Assembly (NCBI GenBank): GCA_013115135.1
Contig: JABANP010000212.1
Span: 21,284 to 85,283, forward strand
Direction of reading: 5' to 3'
Origin: Perkinsus olseni
Lineage: Eukaryota > Perkinsozoa > Perkinsida > Perkinsidae
DNA: 64,000 nt
This document shows positions 13,940 through 30,321 of this stretch, piece by piece. The notes under the pieces are model-generated. The model had not been told where the DNA came from and did no database searches. It was given only the letters and a program-made list of their open reading frames with translations. Within the stretch, counting starts at the first letter, position 1. The number at the start of each line of letters is the position of its first letter. The translations under genes were made by a program, and so were the position numbers.

Positions 13940-14728
13940 TGATGATGAGGTTGATGCTATCATCGTTCGTCGTCCACTAACGTCATTATCCCCACGTATT
14001 AACGTTGTTGTTTCTATTCATCATTATTATTACCCTGTTGTAATAGTAGTACTAACGTCCTACTGAACCACTGTGTTGTTGTTATCATCAGCCACAGTTA
14101 ATTAGACAATGGTAGTGTATAGACGATGAGTGTAATAGTTGTCAGGCAACATGACAGGATCAACATCATAATGATAATACAACAACACACAGATAACCAT
14201 CATCATCATCATATCCTTCATTGGAGCCTTCTTCTTCTTCGTTACCTCCTCCCCTCTTAGTATTATCATACCATCACCAACCACTGGGAGCGTTAAGACA
14301 TACCCTACTCCTCTACAACAATAGTATCGTCTATTTCCGTGGCAGGGGTGGTGATGAGCATCGTCTGTGTCTTGAGGGATTAGTTGAGGGTAGAGAGTCT
14401 CACTAAGAGCTCATGGCCCCACCTGCTCATCGGCACCCGAATCCCGATGCACAGATACAGGCATCACCCGACGTTCGGGTATTCAGGCCACGGACAGTCA
14501 GACAGTGCCACGAGATGGCTGCTGTACGATGCCGTGCTCACTTCACTTATCATAGTATCATAGAACCTCTGGTGCCCAGGTCTATACCATGACAAAGTGG
14601 CCTCAGTAGAAGTCGAAGGCTCTCCTGTTGCGCTTGATTGATGGGCCCGGGACTTGGGGATTCCCGGGATAGTAGCCGTATTGCAGGGTTGCCTACTCCT
14701 TATTTTTTTTTCTCGTGGGCCTTTTAGG
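13940..14728. other. Non-coding spacer after BRX1
   Basis: No supported gene. The first half continues the ATC/GTT triplet style; from about 14,400 the composition changes to ordinary mixed sequence. A long pyrimidine tract with TTTTTTTTTCTC followed by TTTTAG lies at 14,699-14,727, just before an ATG at 14729, and resembles a splice acceptor. Confidence 0.35.
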
Positions 14729-14958
14729 ATGTCGTCGTCTGTGACAGGTAGGACTTGTAGGTGTAAGGATTGCGTCCCACCAAGATTGTTGATCGCATCA
14801 GGCGCGTCGTCTCATTTACGTTTGCAGGTAGCGAGTTCGAACGTGCTGCTGAGTTTGCAGAAGCATTCCTACTCGAAGCGTCGGAACGGTTCCCTTCTCT
14901 GCCAACACGTTTGTTGACCTTTGCCGCACTAGCAGAGTGGGAAGCCATCCAGAAGTAG
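14729..14958 (+). CDS. Small hypothetical ORF in a compositionally different island
   Basis: The ATG at 14729 follows a polypyrimidine-AG signal. With a very short splice (about 20 nt, uncertain) it would lead into an open frame with KIVDRIRRVVSFTFAG, FERAAEFAEAFLLEAS and TFAALAEWEAIQK ending at TAG 14956-14958; unspliced it gives a 62-residue Ser/Cys/Arg-rich ORF ending at 14915-14917. The Ala/Glu-rich helical stretch looks protein-like, but no family was recognised. It could belong to an inserted element. Confidence 0.25.
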
Positions 14959-16990
14959 GTCTGAAGAAGAGGGTGATGATTGGTATACTAACAGCAGCTG
15001 CAGCAGCTGAGGTATTTACTCGAGTCCACGCGCTCCATCAGACTCCCTTTTGAGGTCTCCGGTGGTGGTGGACCATGTCACGGCCGTTGTTGTTTTCTGC
15101 GCAGTCCTGCCCTAAGCTAATGCTGCCCGTGTTCTTTCCTCTCAGTCAGTCCTGCGAACCAGAGAAAGAGCGTGGCCCTGAGCCGGCCTCGGATGAGCCC
15201 TCTTCGTGAGTATTACACCATTCATTATGATGATGTTGCACGGTTCTCGTTCCCTCGACTAACGCTCAAGTCCTAGGGAGTGTGTACCGTAGACCGTCTT
15301 CGCATGTTTTCCGGTTAGGAGAGGTCGTCTTGATATTAGGTTAACCCCCAACCCAGAAGCGTCTGGCTCACACTCTGCCCCCATCCCTCAGCCAAACGAG
15401 CGAAGTAAGCTTTTCATATCAGCAACAGGAACACGGCGAACGTCGTAGAACCGCAAAGATCGCGCGTCGGCGCCACTAGCACTTCACAGCGATTCTTGGG
15501 TCCGGAACTTCGAGTGTGCGTCATGAATCCTCCCAGACAGGGTGTCCGGCTCGAAGACAGCCCGTCCTGTCGCCGCAGGGTTACACTACATATCTGGCAA
15601 CATGTCATTTTTGCAAGATCTCCAATATGTCGAAATACAGTGTCTAATCTCTGTAGAAAAGGAGCTGGAATACGCGTGCAATTATTACTACATCCTAGCC
15701 TTGATCCCTGCTGGCCTAGTAGTTATCTTCTCTCAGGGGCGGGGAGGCGATTAGCGCCATCCACTTGATGATCGGAAGAAGTGGTATAGATGAGACCAAT
15801 ATTGAACAATCAGTTTATGAATGAGCACTCACCCCGTTGAGTTGCTTCTCTCTGGGGCTCTGTGCCGCCTCTCATACTTCCACCCGATCTTCAGTTCATG
15901 ATTGTATGATGATCATCATCGCCATATTATCCATATGATGCTGTTGTTGGACAGGTGGGAGACTCTACTAAGGAGAGGCAGACGATAATGATGTGTAAGT
16001 GAGAGTGACTCTCATCACTCCAACGGTGGTACCAGTGATACTAAGGAGAAATTAAAGTGTCATAAAAGAGTCTGAACCAAAGTAAAACGAGTCCGTATGC
16101 TCTCTGTTGTCATTGGGAATGCCTCATTACTGTATGAGATTGTCTTTCTTATTGAAATACTCGACATTCAGAAACAGCGGTCACTAATGCGATCCATCAT
16201 CGTCGGACATTGTTGTTATCGTGGGGATATCATTTTCCAATGGGGAAGAAAAGTAATTACAACAAACGACAACATCAGCCTGTTTCGTAATAAGAACAAT
16301 CTCTTGAATGTCAATTTCACCAGAGCCAAATTCCTGGCATTTTGAAAGTTCAGGAGAGATTGATAAGTTGTGTGGTTTAGGATGGGTGGACAGAGCGTGT
16401 CCCCTTCCATCAGCCACTCCCAGTGATGTATGACTCTGTTTACATATTTTATGTTGGATAATATTCCCTCAAGTTGCATACTACTGTTGTATCATCAATG
16501 GTTAAGGGATCTGCGGTATCGGTGGGCTTACAAATGCCGAATCACGTGCTATAGTGTGCCGGCGGTATTTGTACCAGCACATAAATTTGATGCTGATTAT
16601 CTTGAGAGGGACCAGACACCCAACCATCACTCGCCCAGTGAGAGGTGAAAGCCGCTCCTCCTCCTCCTCCTCCTTCGGATCCTGTATCACCAGGCCTGTT
16701 GATTCTGGAATACAACAACACATACATAACCATTATATCGTCCATTAGCGTCCATTAGCGTCCTCAGCATTCTCTCCTCCTACCCACCATTATGATACCA
16801 TCATCAAATACTGCGAGGGACAAGACATCACCTCCTACTCATTATCATGATAGCATTACTACAACAGGGTATAGTAACAATACCATGACCATCACCCACC
16901 ATGGTGCAATACCAACATTATCGAGACCCCTTGGCGGTGGGAGGTATTCATTAATAATACCACACTATGATGATAAAGTAGATGATAAGC
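14959..16990. other. Anonymous, probably inserted DNA
   Basis: Only short overlapping ORFs in several frames, none recognised. Up to about 16.7 kb the stretch lacks the dense trinucleotide runs of both flanks and resembles the transposon-rich part of the window (38-64 kb), so an old insertion is likely. No terminal repeats or target duplications were found by eye. Confidence 0.35.
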
Positions 16991-17032
16991 ATACTGTCAT
17001 CACTAGATGCCATAGTATCATGCATCATATAC

Positions 17033-17799
17033 CATGTAGGATGAAGCTGGCATCATCAGCATCATCATCAGCAGCATCACGTTCCATGTTGATGGTATTC
17101 AGGTCGTGTATGGTCATACTGGAGGCAGGCATGGCAATATGCACCCCACAGTAGTCCTCCTCCCGCTCCGCCAAGAGTATGCCAGAGTGTGGTATTACCA
17201 GAAGTAGGACAGGACTCGACTAAATGGGATATACTGCCAATAACAAATCATCATCATATACCAGTAATAAGAATAAACATTAACATGTATGAATGATGAT
17301 TGTGTTGTTAGTTTCATTCAAGTAGCATCATAGTCGGTCATACTACCGTACCATCATGCAACTGCGGTAACTTCACAATCACCCCTCTGCCACTCGGAGA
17401 CTTCATACATCATCGTATATTATTATAATAACAACGACAATGGACGGTGGTCCAACAACAAGAGAAGTAGGGAGACAAGACTGGCAAAAGGAGCTGGTGT
17501 GTACGTTATACGAGGGTGCTCCATGATCACCATGCATCAACCAAAGATTATTTTCATGTGCCACTGGACACCCTTACAGTATGTAGTTGATGAGTTCCTT
17601 ACGTTCACTATGTGATGGTATGGGATGGATAGTATTGTTAATGATGACGTTACAATTAGTACCAGTGGTATTATCGTCATTATATCCATTAGATGATTGT
17701 AGACGTAGGATCTGACTTTCGGGTGAATGCTATGCTGGTGGTGTTGAGTACTAAATTATTACCACCTGTGTGGGTAATAGTGCCAACGCACGTGTCCAT
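17033..17799 (-). CDS. Unrecognised spliced gene (boundaries approximate)
   Basis: No family recognised. Minus-strand segments look coding: MDTCVGTITHTGGNNLV from 17799, then TIHPIPSHSERKELINYI, FCQSCLPTSLVVGPPSIV, SPSGRGVIVKLPQLHDG, YIPFSRVLSYF and MTIHDLNTINMERDAA. They are joined by GT-AG introns of about 30-95 nt. One join near 17,700 needs a net +1 change or an unseen splice. The gene probably extends beyond both coordinates given. It lies immediately downstream of the helicase on the same strand. Confidence 0.4.
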
Positions 17800-18004
17800 A
17801 TTCAATAACCATCACCACTAGGAGATACTGAGAAGGCTGCGTCGTATCATTTATAGGTATGTTGTTGTTGTTGCTCCGTAGCATGATAATATCATTTCTC
17901 TAACTATCAACACAAGCAGCATGAAGCCTTACGTTGCCATCATCGTAGATGACGAAACTTGGTAAATATGATTAGAATACTACCAATGGTAGACAGCATC
18001 GTCA

Positions 18005-21182
<3,178 letters not shown>

Positions 21183-21242
21183 CACAACCCAACTCACTAC
21201 AACAACAACAACATCGTCATTATAGTTGAGGAAATACAAGAT

Positions 21243-23482
21243 ATGCCAAGTATGCAAGATAGTGACAAGTCATCATCATCATCATCATCATCATCATCAC
21301 GGCGGCAGCTTGATGATGATACTCAGGTAACATGATGATGTATCGTCAGCAGCAGCACAGCGTTTATAATGATGATCAGTGATTCATTCATTGATAATGA
21401 TCTGAGGTAATAATTATCGATGAATAATTACACCACCATCATGATCACCATCGGATTCCATGATGGTGGTGGTAGGGAGGGGATGTGGTGGGAAATAATA
21501 ACGATGTTATGGGAGCATCCCTTACCTACTAGATGGACTAGATGCTATTCTTATGATAATATGGAATATTACTATATCAATAAAGATAAACAACAACAAC
21601 AGCAGCAAGGAGGAGAAGTGGAGGAGAGTGATAACGATACTGGTGGATGGTGTTGTTGTTGGAATCATCCATTAACGCCATATTATAGACAATTAATGGC
21701 TATAGTGAGGGTGGTAGATACTACTACTACTACTTCCGGGAATAACAGTATTATTATCACTACACAACACCTAGAGCATACTATCGATACATTGAGGTCA
21801 TAACAATAATACCACACCTTGGACTACTCCTAGTACTATCACATGTCTCAGGAACCATATTGCGGAGGAGCTGGATACATGGCATGGCCCGATACCTGCG
21901 GTGGTCCATGGGGGGGAGAGGTAGTATTACTCTCCCACTACACTTGTTACGGTACATCGTTACTGTGTATGATCATCATTATTTTAGTAATATGATGGTT
22001 GATGATGATGATGATGCAGCGGGTGGTATGTATTATTACTATGTTAACTCAATGGATGGTATTACTTCATGGGAGGATCCTAGAGTTGATGCCCAACTAA
22101 TACATGCAATACAAGTTAAAGTTATACAACATCTTGCTCACATATTCAACATACAACAACAACAACAACCTACAGCAGCAATGGTAGGGTGGGGTAGACC
22201 TAGTGTGGGTGGTGGTGGTGGTACAATGTTGCTATCATACTCATGCAGGTATATGACCATACTTATGATGATAATGCAACAGATAGTAGCATAATAATAC
22301 CAGGGGATCTTGGTAAGATAGTTAATAAGAAGGTAAAAGGATATTTATCTGGAGTATGGCCCCCACAGCAGCAGCAGATGATGATTATTATGATACACCC
22401 GACTTTGGCAGTATTAATGATGAAGATGATGATGCTGCTGCTGCTGAGGTACTAGTATTAGCAGTATTAGTAATATAAGCGTATGATAGATACTGAATCT
22501 CGATGATGAAAGGTGCGGTAATATGACAGCACCCCATGATGATGAGGAGGAGGGGGAAGGGGTGTATTACAACAATGATGGGTAAGAGTAGCATAACTAT
22601 CAATTATCATAAGTTGTTGTGTCCATCATCCAGGGCCATTGCCCCTTTACATGATGTCAACTATACATATGGTGATACCGTCGATATAACGAGAGATGAT
22701 GGCGGCGATGGAATATTGATAAGAGGGAGGAGTGGTGCTAATAGGATGCTAATACATCATTCACTCTATCATCATTAGGACTATCTAGTGATGATAATAA
22801 TATAAATACAGTAAAACGTTCCAAGTCGATGGGACCTTATAATAATAAACGCAGTGGGTCATCATTGATAAGGGATACTACGGTAGGAGTAGTACTACCA
22901 CAACACCACCAACAACAGAAACAGCAGCAGTGCTATTCACTGTCATCATCATCATTGTATCCGTCAGATGTATCATAACCAAACAACAATAGCAGGAGGA
23001 GGAGGAGGAGTGTTAGTAACGGATGATAGCATAGAAGAGCTAGCAGCTCGACAACTGGCATCATCAGAATCCACGCATGAAGCTTATACCCGGTATTAGT
23101 AGTAGTAGTACTGATGCTGTGTACATTGATGATGGTGTAGGCATGTTGAGGATGAGAGAGAACAAGCAAGGTTGATTATGGTACATAAAAGGGATGAAAG
23201 ATATTGGGCACTACACAATGAAAGGCAACTTAATGCTACCACAAGTGTAAAGGGAAGTGGAGAGAATAAGGCTGCCAACAAAAAGAAGAAAAAGAAAAAG
23301 AAACATGAAAGTAAAAGGAGCAAAAACAATAGTAATAGAGGTAGTCGTATTATGATTGATCATAACCTCTACCATCAGGATTATTACACGACGATAATAA
23401 AAATAATAATGCGGAAGATGATGATGTTACATCAACATTGGAAAGGATAAAGTTACTGACGAAGGAGTTGAGTACTCAGTAG
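21243..23482 (+). CDS. CEP164-like protein with two WW domains and a coiled/basic tail
   Basis: Probable basal-body distal-appendage type protein. The first WW domain, LPTRWTRCYSYD, MEYYYINKD ... WNHPLTPYYRQLM, matches the CEP164 N-terminal WW pattern but is split by a Gln/Glu/Asp-rich insertion of about 20 residues. After a splice the frame continues ELDTWHGPIPAVV and a second WW half, MYYYYVNSMDGITSWEDP. Further exons are low-complexity (Asp, Gln, Ser, Asn) and then charged: RDERYWALHNERQL, a Lys8 run and TLERIKLLTKELSTQ before TAG 23480-23482. The start is uncertain; the ATG at 21243 opens a Ser-run leader, 60 bp from the divergent helicase start. Several introns were only roughly placed. 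CEP164 identity is a family-level inference from WW arrangement. Confidence 0.6.
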
Positions 23483-23607
23483 TTCTACTACCATTCCATC
23501 ATTAAGCATGTGATTACCTTCACCATGGTAATATTGGTATAGTGTTACAGTCAGTGTTAATTAACATCATCACCATCATCACTAGAAACGATAACACCTC
23601 ATCATCT

Positions 23608-25264
23608 TTATAAAGTGGTATCACCATTTCTACAGTAATGATTCAACTTATGAGTCAGTGCAGCCTTATCATCATCATTCAACGGTATAACTTTATTATA
23701 CCTCCTCCTTATATTCATAATAGATTCCAATAATATTGCAGCAGCTGTGCACACATTAAGACTCTCTACAACACCATACAAGGGTATATAACATCTCATA
23801 TCAGCACAATCCCTGATGATATCTGATATACCACACGACTCTTGTCCAAATACAACAGCCAATCTATCAGGCAGTCTACTAGTAGGATTGGTAGTGTCAA
23901 GTAGGTCATGATATGATACAGCTTGTGGCGATACATCAGTTGCCCATATTTGGTAACCTCTACTATGGAGATCGTTGATAGCATGATAATGATCATTGAA
24001 CCTTGTAACCTTGAGATATCTGATCGACCTCCTACTCACACCATCGGCTGTCTTCCTTTATTCTCATCTTATCATCATGACTATTGCATGATGGTAATAT
24101 ATATAACTGATAGATACCCAGGGCATCGCACAGTCGATACATACCACTAATGTTATGAATATCTCTAACACCATCTAGCACTACTATTATACCATCATCT
24201 CTGCTGCTGACCACCTTCTTGATATCAACAATAGCAGCAGCAGCAGCACTATTCTTAGATGACGACCCAAAGCCCCTAGCAATATCATAACCATGACGAT
24301 GATGAGCTCCTCCTCCTTCCTCTTGTAATATTGATAATGTATATTGTAGTCTAGATCGTCTCCGAGGAGTAAGATATATCCCCTTCCCACATACAAGTGC
24401 AGTTATCCATCTCAGAGTGGGGCCATCAGAAGGGGGGGCGGCATGGGCAGCATACTGTAGTAATCTCGTTATAGCCTTATCAATGACCATCGGGTAAAAT
24501 AGAGTATTGAACCAGTGTTGGTAGTCATTACCAGTTGTTGTTGATGTATCATCATTCCTACTCGCAATCATCACAATACATTCTACCACCCAATCTACAC
24601 CTTCAACCAAATCATCAATCAGACATGATGGACCATCACACCCTTTATCCATCTCCATCATAAGCTTGCCAACCCATAATGATGATGAGGATGATTCGGT
24701 ATGACTACTATCAGACTCCAGCGTTGTTGGAGTTGATGATATTATTGTTATATCATACACATTGAGATACTTAACGTTATGCCCGTTAGGATGGCAACAA
24801 TCACCAACCGATGCAGCAGTACCAGTACCAGCAGTAGTAGTAGTATCATCACATCGGATGGTGTAATCATCATCTCCATGAACTGATGATGATCTCAGCA
24901 GTGCCCTGACTAGCACACCCTTGCGAAGATGTGACGTGGTGGTGGAAGTTACGGTACGACTAGCGGTCGTAGGATGGTGGTCGGTAGCGAGTAGTTGACG
25001 CCTGAATACCTTGATATCATCGTTAATGTAATAACCACTCTCATCCTCATGATCATCCCCGGAAGGATCCTTCATTATCATCTTAAGTATACCATCCACC
25101 GGCACAATAATACCAAACCCTTTCTTGTGATCGAAGAATTTAACACGGCAGATTATCGAATAATAACAGCATGGACCAGCATCATCATCATCATCGGCAT
25201 CGTAAGGGTGGTAGAGATTAGTAAGAAGAACATTGTGATTACCATCATGAGTAGCGTTCAGCAT
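23608..25264 (-). CDS. SpoU/TrmH-family RNA 2'-O-methyltransferase with N-terminal cold-shock domain
   Basis: Predicted SAM-dependent ribose 2'-O-methyltransferase (tRNA or rRNA). Two exons, 25264-24082 and 24047-23608, with a 34-nt GT-AG intron; together exactly 540 codons plus stop. The N-terminal part has the cold-shock signature CRVKFFDHKKGFGIIVPVDG and SHLRKGVLVRALL, an RNA-binding fold. The C-terminal half shows the SpoU motifs: HNISGMYRLCDALGIYQLYI, then across the splice RYLKVTRFND, HSRGYQIWATD, motif 2 LAVVFGQESCGIS and motif 3 IPLYGVVESLNVCTAAAI, which form the knotted SAM site. The central linker is rich in Thr, Ser and Asp from triplet runs. Convergent with the CEP164-like gene, 125 bp apart. 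Start chosen as the first ATG of the frame; an upstream exon is possible. Confidence 0.87.
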
Positions 25265-26097
25265 GATTCTGGTATTCTCGCTTTTGCTGTTGGTGTTGAT
25301 ATATCGGGCAGATGATTGTAGAGGATGATGGAAGAACGATGGTTGAGTAAACTATTGAATAGCACCCCTAACACTAGTAACTCAAGAACAACAACAGGTT
25401 GCCTAATCATCACGTCGTAGCCACAATCATTATTATGTCCTTTACGAGGACGGCTTATGACACTAACACTGATACTCACCAATGATGTGTAATAAACGAC
25501 AGCAGAAATGGTCATCATCTTCATGATAGCTTTTGTATGCTTCTCTGCTTCTGATGTAAACGCTATCGCTAGGACTCATTATCGATGATAATTCATCATG
25601 AGTATCTCCTTAGTATGGGGGCCACACGGTTAGAATGGTGTGGTATATTGAGATGGGTCACACCTCCAAGGATTAGCTGAGGTTGAGTATATCGGCCTCG
25701 AGTGTTATCACAGTATTGACATCTCCATTGCCCCCCCATTGCAATCCCCACCTTCCTCCTCTTCTTCCTCCATGATGACAGCGGTGGTAGTTGGAGCGGA
25801 GATATTATCTTATTCTGCTCCTCATCATCACCAGGATAAACTTATCATCATATGCTATCATGAATTTGATACCTATACCCTGAATGTAATGATCGTGGTG
25901 GGGGAGCATCACCAGCATTTGACGATAAGAATAACGGCCGAACACATGATGAAGTGGTGGTGTTGTGGTAGTAGTACTAGTAACGCAATAGCTACTCATA
26001 TACTAACACCATTGACATCATTATTAACATCATCATGGGAATAAAGAAAGAGGAGGAGAAGGTGGACTACGGACAATCGCGAGAAGGAGTATAATAA
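25265..26097. other. Spacer with one possible small plus-strand ORF (25739-26044)
   Basis: The plus ORF of 101 codons (MQSPPSSSSSSMMTAVVVG..., with LIIICYHEFDTYTLNVM) is plausible but has no recognised homologue and may include spliced exons upstream. A minus-strand hydrophobic ORF (25524-25258) overlaps the start of the methyltransferase gene and might be an alternative first exon. Neither is firmly supported. Confidence 0.25.
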
Positions 26098-29000
26098 TCA
26101 TGATGTATTATCCTCTTGTTCTAACGTCACAAGTTCTCCTTCTTCTTCTTCTACCTCCCCGCCCACTACTGCGCTATTACTACTACCACCTTCTTTACCA
26201 CTCTCTTCATCATCCTCTCCTCCCACACTATCATCATCATCTACTGATGGACTGTATCGAGGTAAGCAGTTGACCCCACTCTGTGTCCATTCATATATAG
26301 CATTACTTATAATCCTCCTAGTGTCATCATCATCATCACCTCCACCACCATCACTATCGTAATGAGAAGATGAATCATCCCTGTCTTTCCCCTTTCCTTC
26401 TTCTTCTTGCCGTGCTGCTGCCCGTCTCATGAGAGAGGTGACGAGGGTTGACATTTTCATCATATTATACATATCATTAACATAAGGTGATATCCCCCCA
26501 TCACTAACGTCATCATCATCAGCTATCATCCTCATATCATTCAGGAAGCATCCCCACAGCTTGGTCTGGCACTTGTATAATTGTGTTATCTAAATAGCAT
26601 CATCATCATCATCAACGCCACTATCATCATGATGATGATGGACTAGTAATATCATCTTCTACGATTGATGCGGTATTACATGTGTCTTAGCTGCTTCAAT
26701 AACCCTTGCCGCGGGTATTGCTATTCCACCACCACCACCCCCGACTCCTCCGTCCTCTTCCGGTGATGCTCCTCCTCCTCCCTGACTCAATGATGGATCG
26801 GATGGGTCCTCCTCTGCCACGCCTGATCGATGAAGGGTTACTCAAGTATCATCACTACCACCAATGATACTGATAATAACCCGTCATTATTACTGCTCTC
26901 AGCCGCCATTTCGTTTTCATCTTTTTTCTCTCTTTCATTCCTCGCCTCACCTCCATCTTTGTCCTCTCCCTTTATGCATCCTCGTACCAATGATGGTATG
27001 AACACTTCGTTCCAGATTTCGTCGACATACCCAATAACGTCACCATCATCGTCACCATCCTCGTCACCGCTCTGTTGTCGTTGCTGTTGATGAGCATGAT
27101 CCCTATTACCATGGTTGTTGTTGTTGTATAATCGTATAAGACGGTATAACCCCCTTATCTGTGATATAAGCTCGAATACTTCTCCAATAGCCCTCATAGT
27201 CTGACAGTATGATGATAATCATCAGCATACTAGTACTGCCGCCGCCGGCGGCGCCGGCATTAGTATGATTATTATTATTACCTTGCAGAACCCATCGAGA
27301 TCCTTAATAAATGCCAACAGAACTCCTTCTTCATCCTCATCATCATCCAAGTAAGCATGTCCAACTATGGTTGACAGTGGCGGTGGTAATGATTGTTTGA
27401 TATGGACAAGTGTATCAGCATGTTGTTCGATCTTCGGTATTATATTACTTCTAATACCATCATCATCCAATACATACCTCTCCATCCCATCATCATCCAT
27501 CACTACCCGTACCATAACACCCACCGACCCGACGACGACACTACCAGCACCACCAACACCAGCAGCATTCTCCGATGATGACGATACTAACCATTCCTTC
27601 TTGATATCAGATAGGGTGATCCGATTAGAATATCTAACGTAATGATGCGTTACTAGCAACCAAAGGTAGCAGCAGCAGCAATATGATGATGATGATCCTG
27701 ATCTTACTGTTGCTTAGCCTCCTTAATAACAGCTTTTACTTTATCCCTATTATTATTTATACCATCCAAATGATTGAGCGTGAGATCGGTGATAAGGGGT
27801 GGAAGCTCAGGCTCTGCTCCAACGCCTAACACCGACACAGACGAGTACTATCCCAATGTACTATGCTGGCCTACCTCCTCCTCTTTTGCCCACTGCTGCT
27901 GCTGTTGTGGTTGTTGGTGTCTTTATGGTATGTAGTATTTGATACCAGTAACGAGGTAGCATAAAGTGTTCACATCCATCAATGCCGATCGACTCTATTA
28001 TCCACATATACCTAACATGAACAATAACAAAGTTAGTAGCGTCATCATCATCAACATGGTAGTTGTGATGCATTGGGTATTGTTGTTGTTATTACTCTGA
28101 GACGAAGTATTGCATCCTATTCTTGAGATCATCTATCACCTTCACTTGGACTGGATTATTAATATTGTCATTGAACACATCCTTCTCCAATTTATTAATC
28201 TAACATCATGAAGACGATGGCATTTATACAGTATTATTATTATTGATAATACGAGTAATACTACCTCAGTCTTCCATTTATTAATACTATTATGAATATC
28301 AACGGCCCTCAGCTTCATCAATGGTGATCCCTTCATCCATTCATCTTCACCACACTATCACAAAAATACATAATAATATCAATCATCATCATCAACATTA
28401 GTCCTCTGTTTTGTTGTTGATGTTGATGTTAGTATTACTTTATAATCGATCGCTATTGACCATAGTGAATAATAATCATTATATATACTGGTGATGGTAT
28501 CCAAGGCCTCGGTATCTGTGGGTTCTATGCCGAATAAGGCTTCCCTTTTATGGAAGTTGTCGACTCTCTTCTGTCCATTCATCAATCTATCATGCAGGCC
28601 ACTCACTTTAACAGCGTATCTGATTATAATAACAAATACATCACCACTACTACTACCTGACACTAATAAGAATTACTCATTGGCCTTGGTTATATCATCC
28701 AGGTCATCCTTGATATGCTTCATATCAACATTCCATTGTATAATATCCCTAGTAAACCTGAACAGCATCATCATGATATCATATACCTCATTATCGTCAT
28801 ATGTATTATTACTCTTCTTTATCATTGGCCAACTTATTAATGAAATCTCTCTTCTCCACCTCAATCCTCTTCCCTCTCTCTATACATTCCACCGCTATTG
28901 TCAATGGCCAATGTGACATTGTTATTATACGCTCTATGATGGTATTGTCGTCTATCCTATGATAATAATATTCACTCAATACGCTGTTATATATCTCCTT

Positions 29001-30321
29001 CAAATCGTTCAACTCTTCCATATTAGGCTTCTTAATATCTTCGCCAATACTCGACATATAGGATTTAAGTTTAGATAGATCCTCTTCACTCTGCGCTACA
29101 CTTGTAACAATGTGTAGACACTCCTCCCACCGTCTCTCCATACTGTCCAGTCTAGTGCATAGGTCATCATACCTGATGATGCGGGCCATGATGATGATGA
29201 TGATGATGATGGTAATGAGAAGTATTACATGTAATCTAGTATACTCCTCATTGCATCATCAATAACTTTTATGAAAGTATCAGTAACCCCTTTGGTATGT
29301 ATCTACAAGATGGAATGATCATGGTGACGGCCGCTGCTGCTGCTGCTGGTGGTGGTGGTGATCCCTTATCACCTCGAACATTTTGTACTGTATTATACCT
29401 TCTGGGCATATATTGATGATATCCTCTCGACACTTACGCAGTTTATATAACTGAATAACAATACCCATTATAATGATGATGACGATAGCCCATAGACTAC
29501 TATGACCAATGAGAGTATTACCTTATCTTTCATTCTTGATATTGTCCTTGATAGTTGTGATGTGGCCCGGTGGTGGTTTTTCATCATACTCTGTTTCCTT
29601 GCCTTCTCTCCTAAACTACCCCTTCTAGTGCCCCTACGCTGTTGGTCCACGAGCGTGGTATTATCAGCCTGATGTCCTGGGGTTGTTGTTGATGATGACG
29701 ACGATGAGCATGTCGTCGTCTTCAAGCTGATGTTGGTGTTGTTTAGCTGTGTTGATGGTGTTAATAATATGCTCATCATCCTTATCAGTCGACGTTAATG
29801 TTATACCATCATAATCATCATCGATGCCCAACAATGGTAGATACACATTATACCTACGATAGGCCTTGCTGCTGCTGCTGTCACTCGTGATGCTACTATC
29901 ACCATTACCAGGTCAAGACTTGTAGAGGCATCTTCAAAGAGGAGTCTAAGGCTTCCATTGTTATTTCCTTAGTCCTCCTCCTTATACCCATCACTATATC
30001 ATCATCATCATCAGTATTGTTATTGTGTAATATGTTGTCATGACCATCACCACTATTACTATGCAATACTTCATTATTGTTATTCATCATATCTTGTCCG
30101 ACAGGTTTTAATAATGATAGGCTATCATTCAATGCATACTCCACCTGATATACATTGAGAGCAGCAACAGCAGCAGGGAGGATAATAAGTATCTTAAGTG
30201 CCTTATGATGACGTAACATCATTACCATGTGTAAGATACCATCCTTCAATTGTTGTGGTGTTGGATCCATGACTATCCTGCTGCTGTTGCTCTTATTCTC
30301 ATCATCATCATTACCCTCCAC
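26098..30321 (-). CDS. Dynein heavy chain tail/linker-like protein lacking a motor
   Basis: The exon chain on the minus strand carries hallmarks of the dynein heavy chain tail and DHC_N2 linker. MDPTPQQLKDGILHMV near 30,270 fits the region just before DHC_N2. The segment at 28,809-29,189 has YDDLCTRLDSMERRWEECL, and 28,379-28,663 has VDNFHKREALFGIEPTDTE then YYSLWSIAIDYK, the most conserved DHC_N2 block. LEKDVFNDNI, VIDDLKNRMQYF, MLPRYWYQI, LITDLTLNHL and IIPKIEQHADTLVHIKQS follow in the expected order. Instead of AAA modules the frame ends in an Asp/Glu/Ser-rich tail with a stop at 26,098; no P-loop or AAA motif is present between here and the next gene. Exon joins are only partly resolved. 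It could be a true tail-only protein, a truncated gene copy or a mis-assembly. Confidence 0.55.

Noticed and set aside
24040..24090. Frameshift between the two halves of the SpoU gene
   Set aside because: A 34-nt GT-AG intron at 24048-24081 joins them cleanly.
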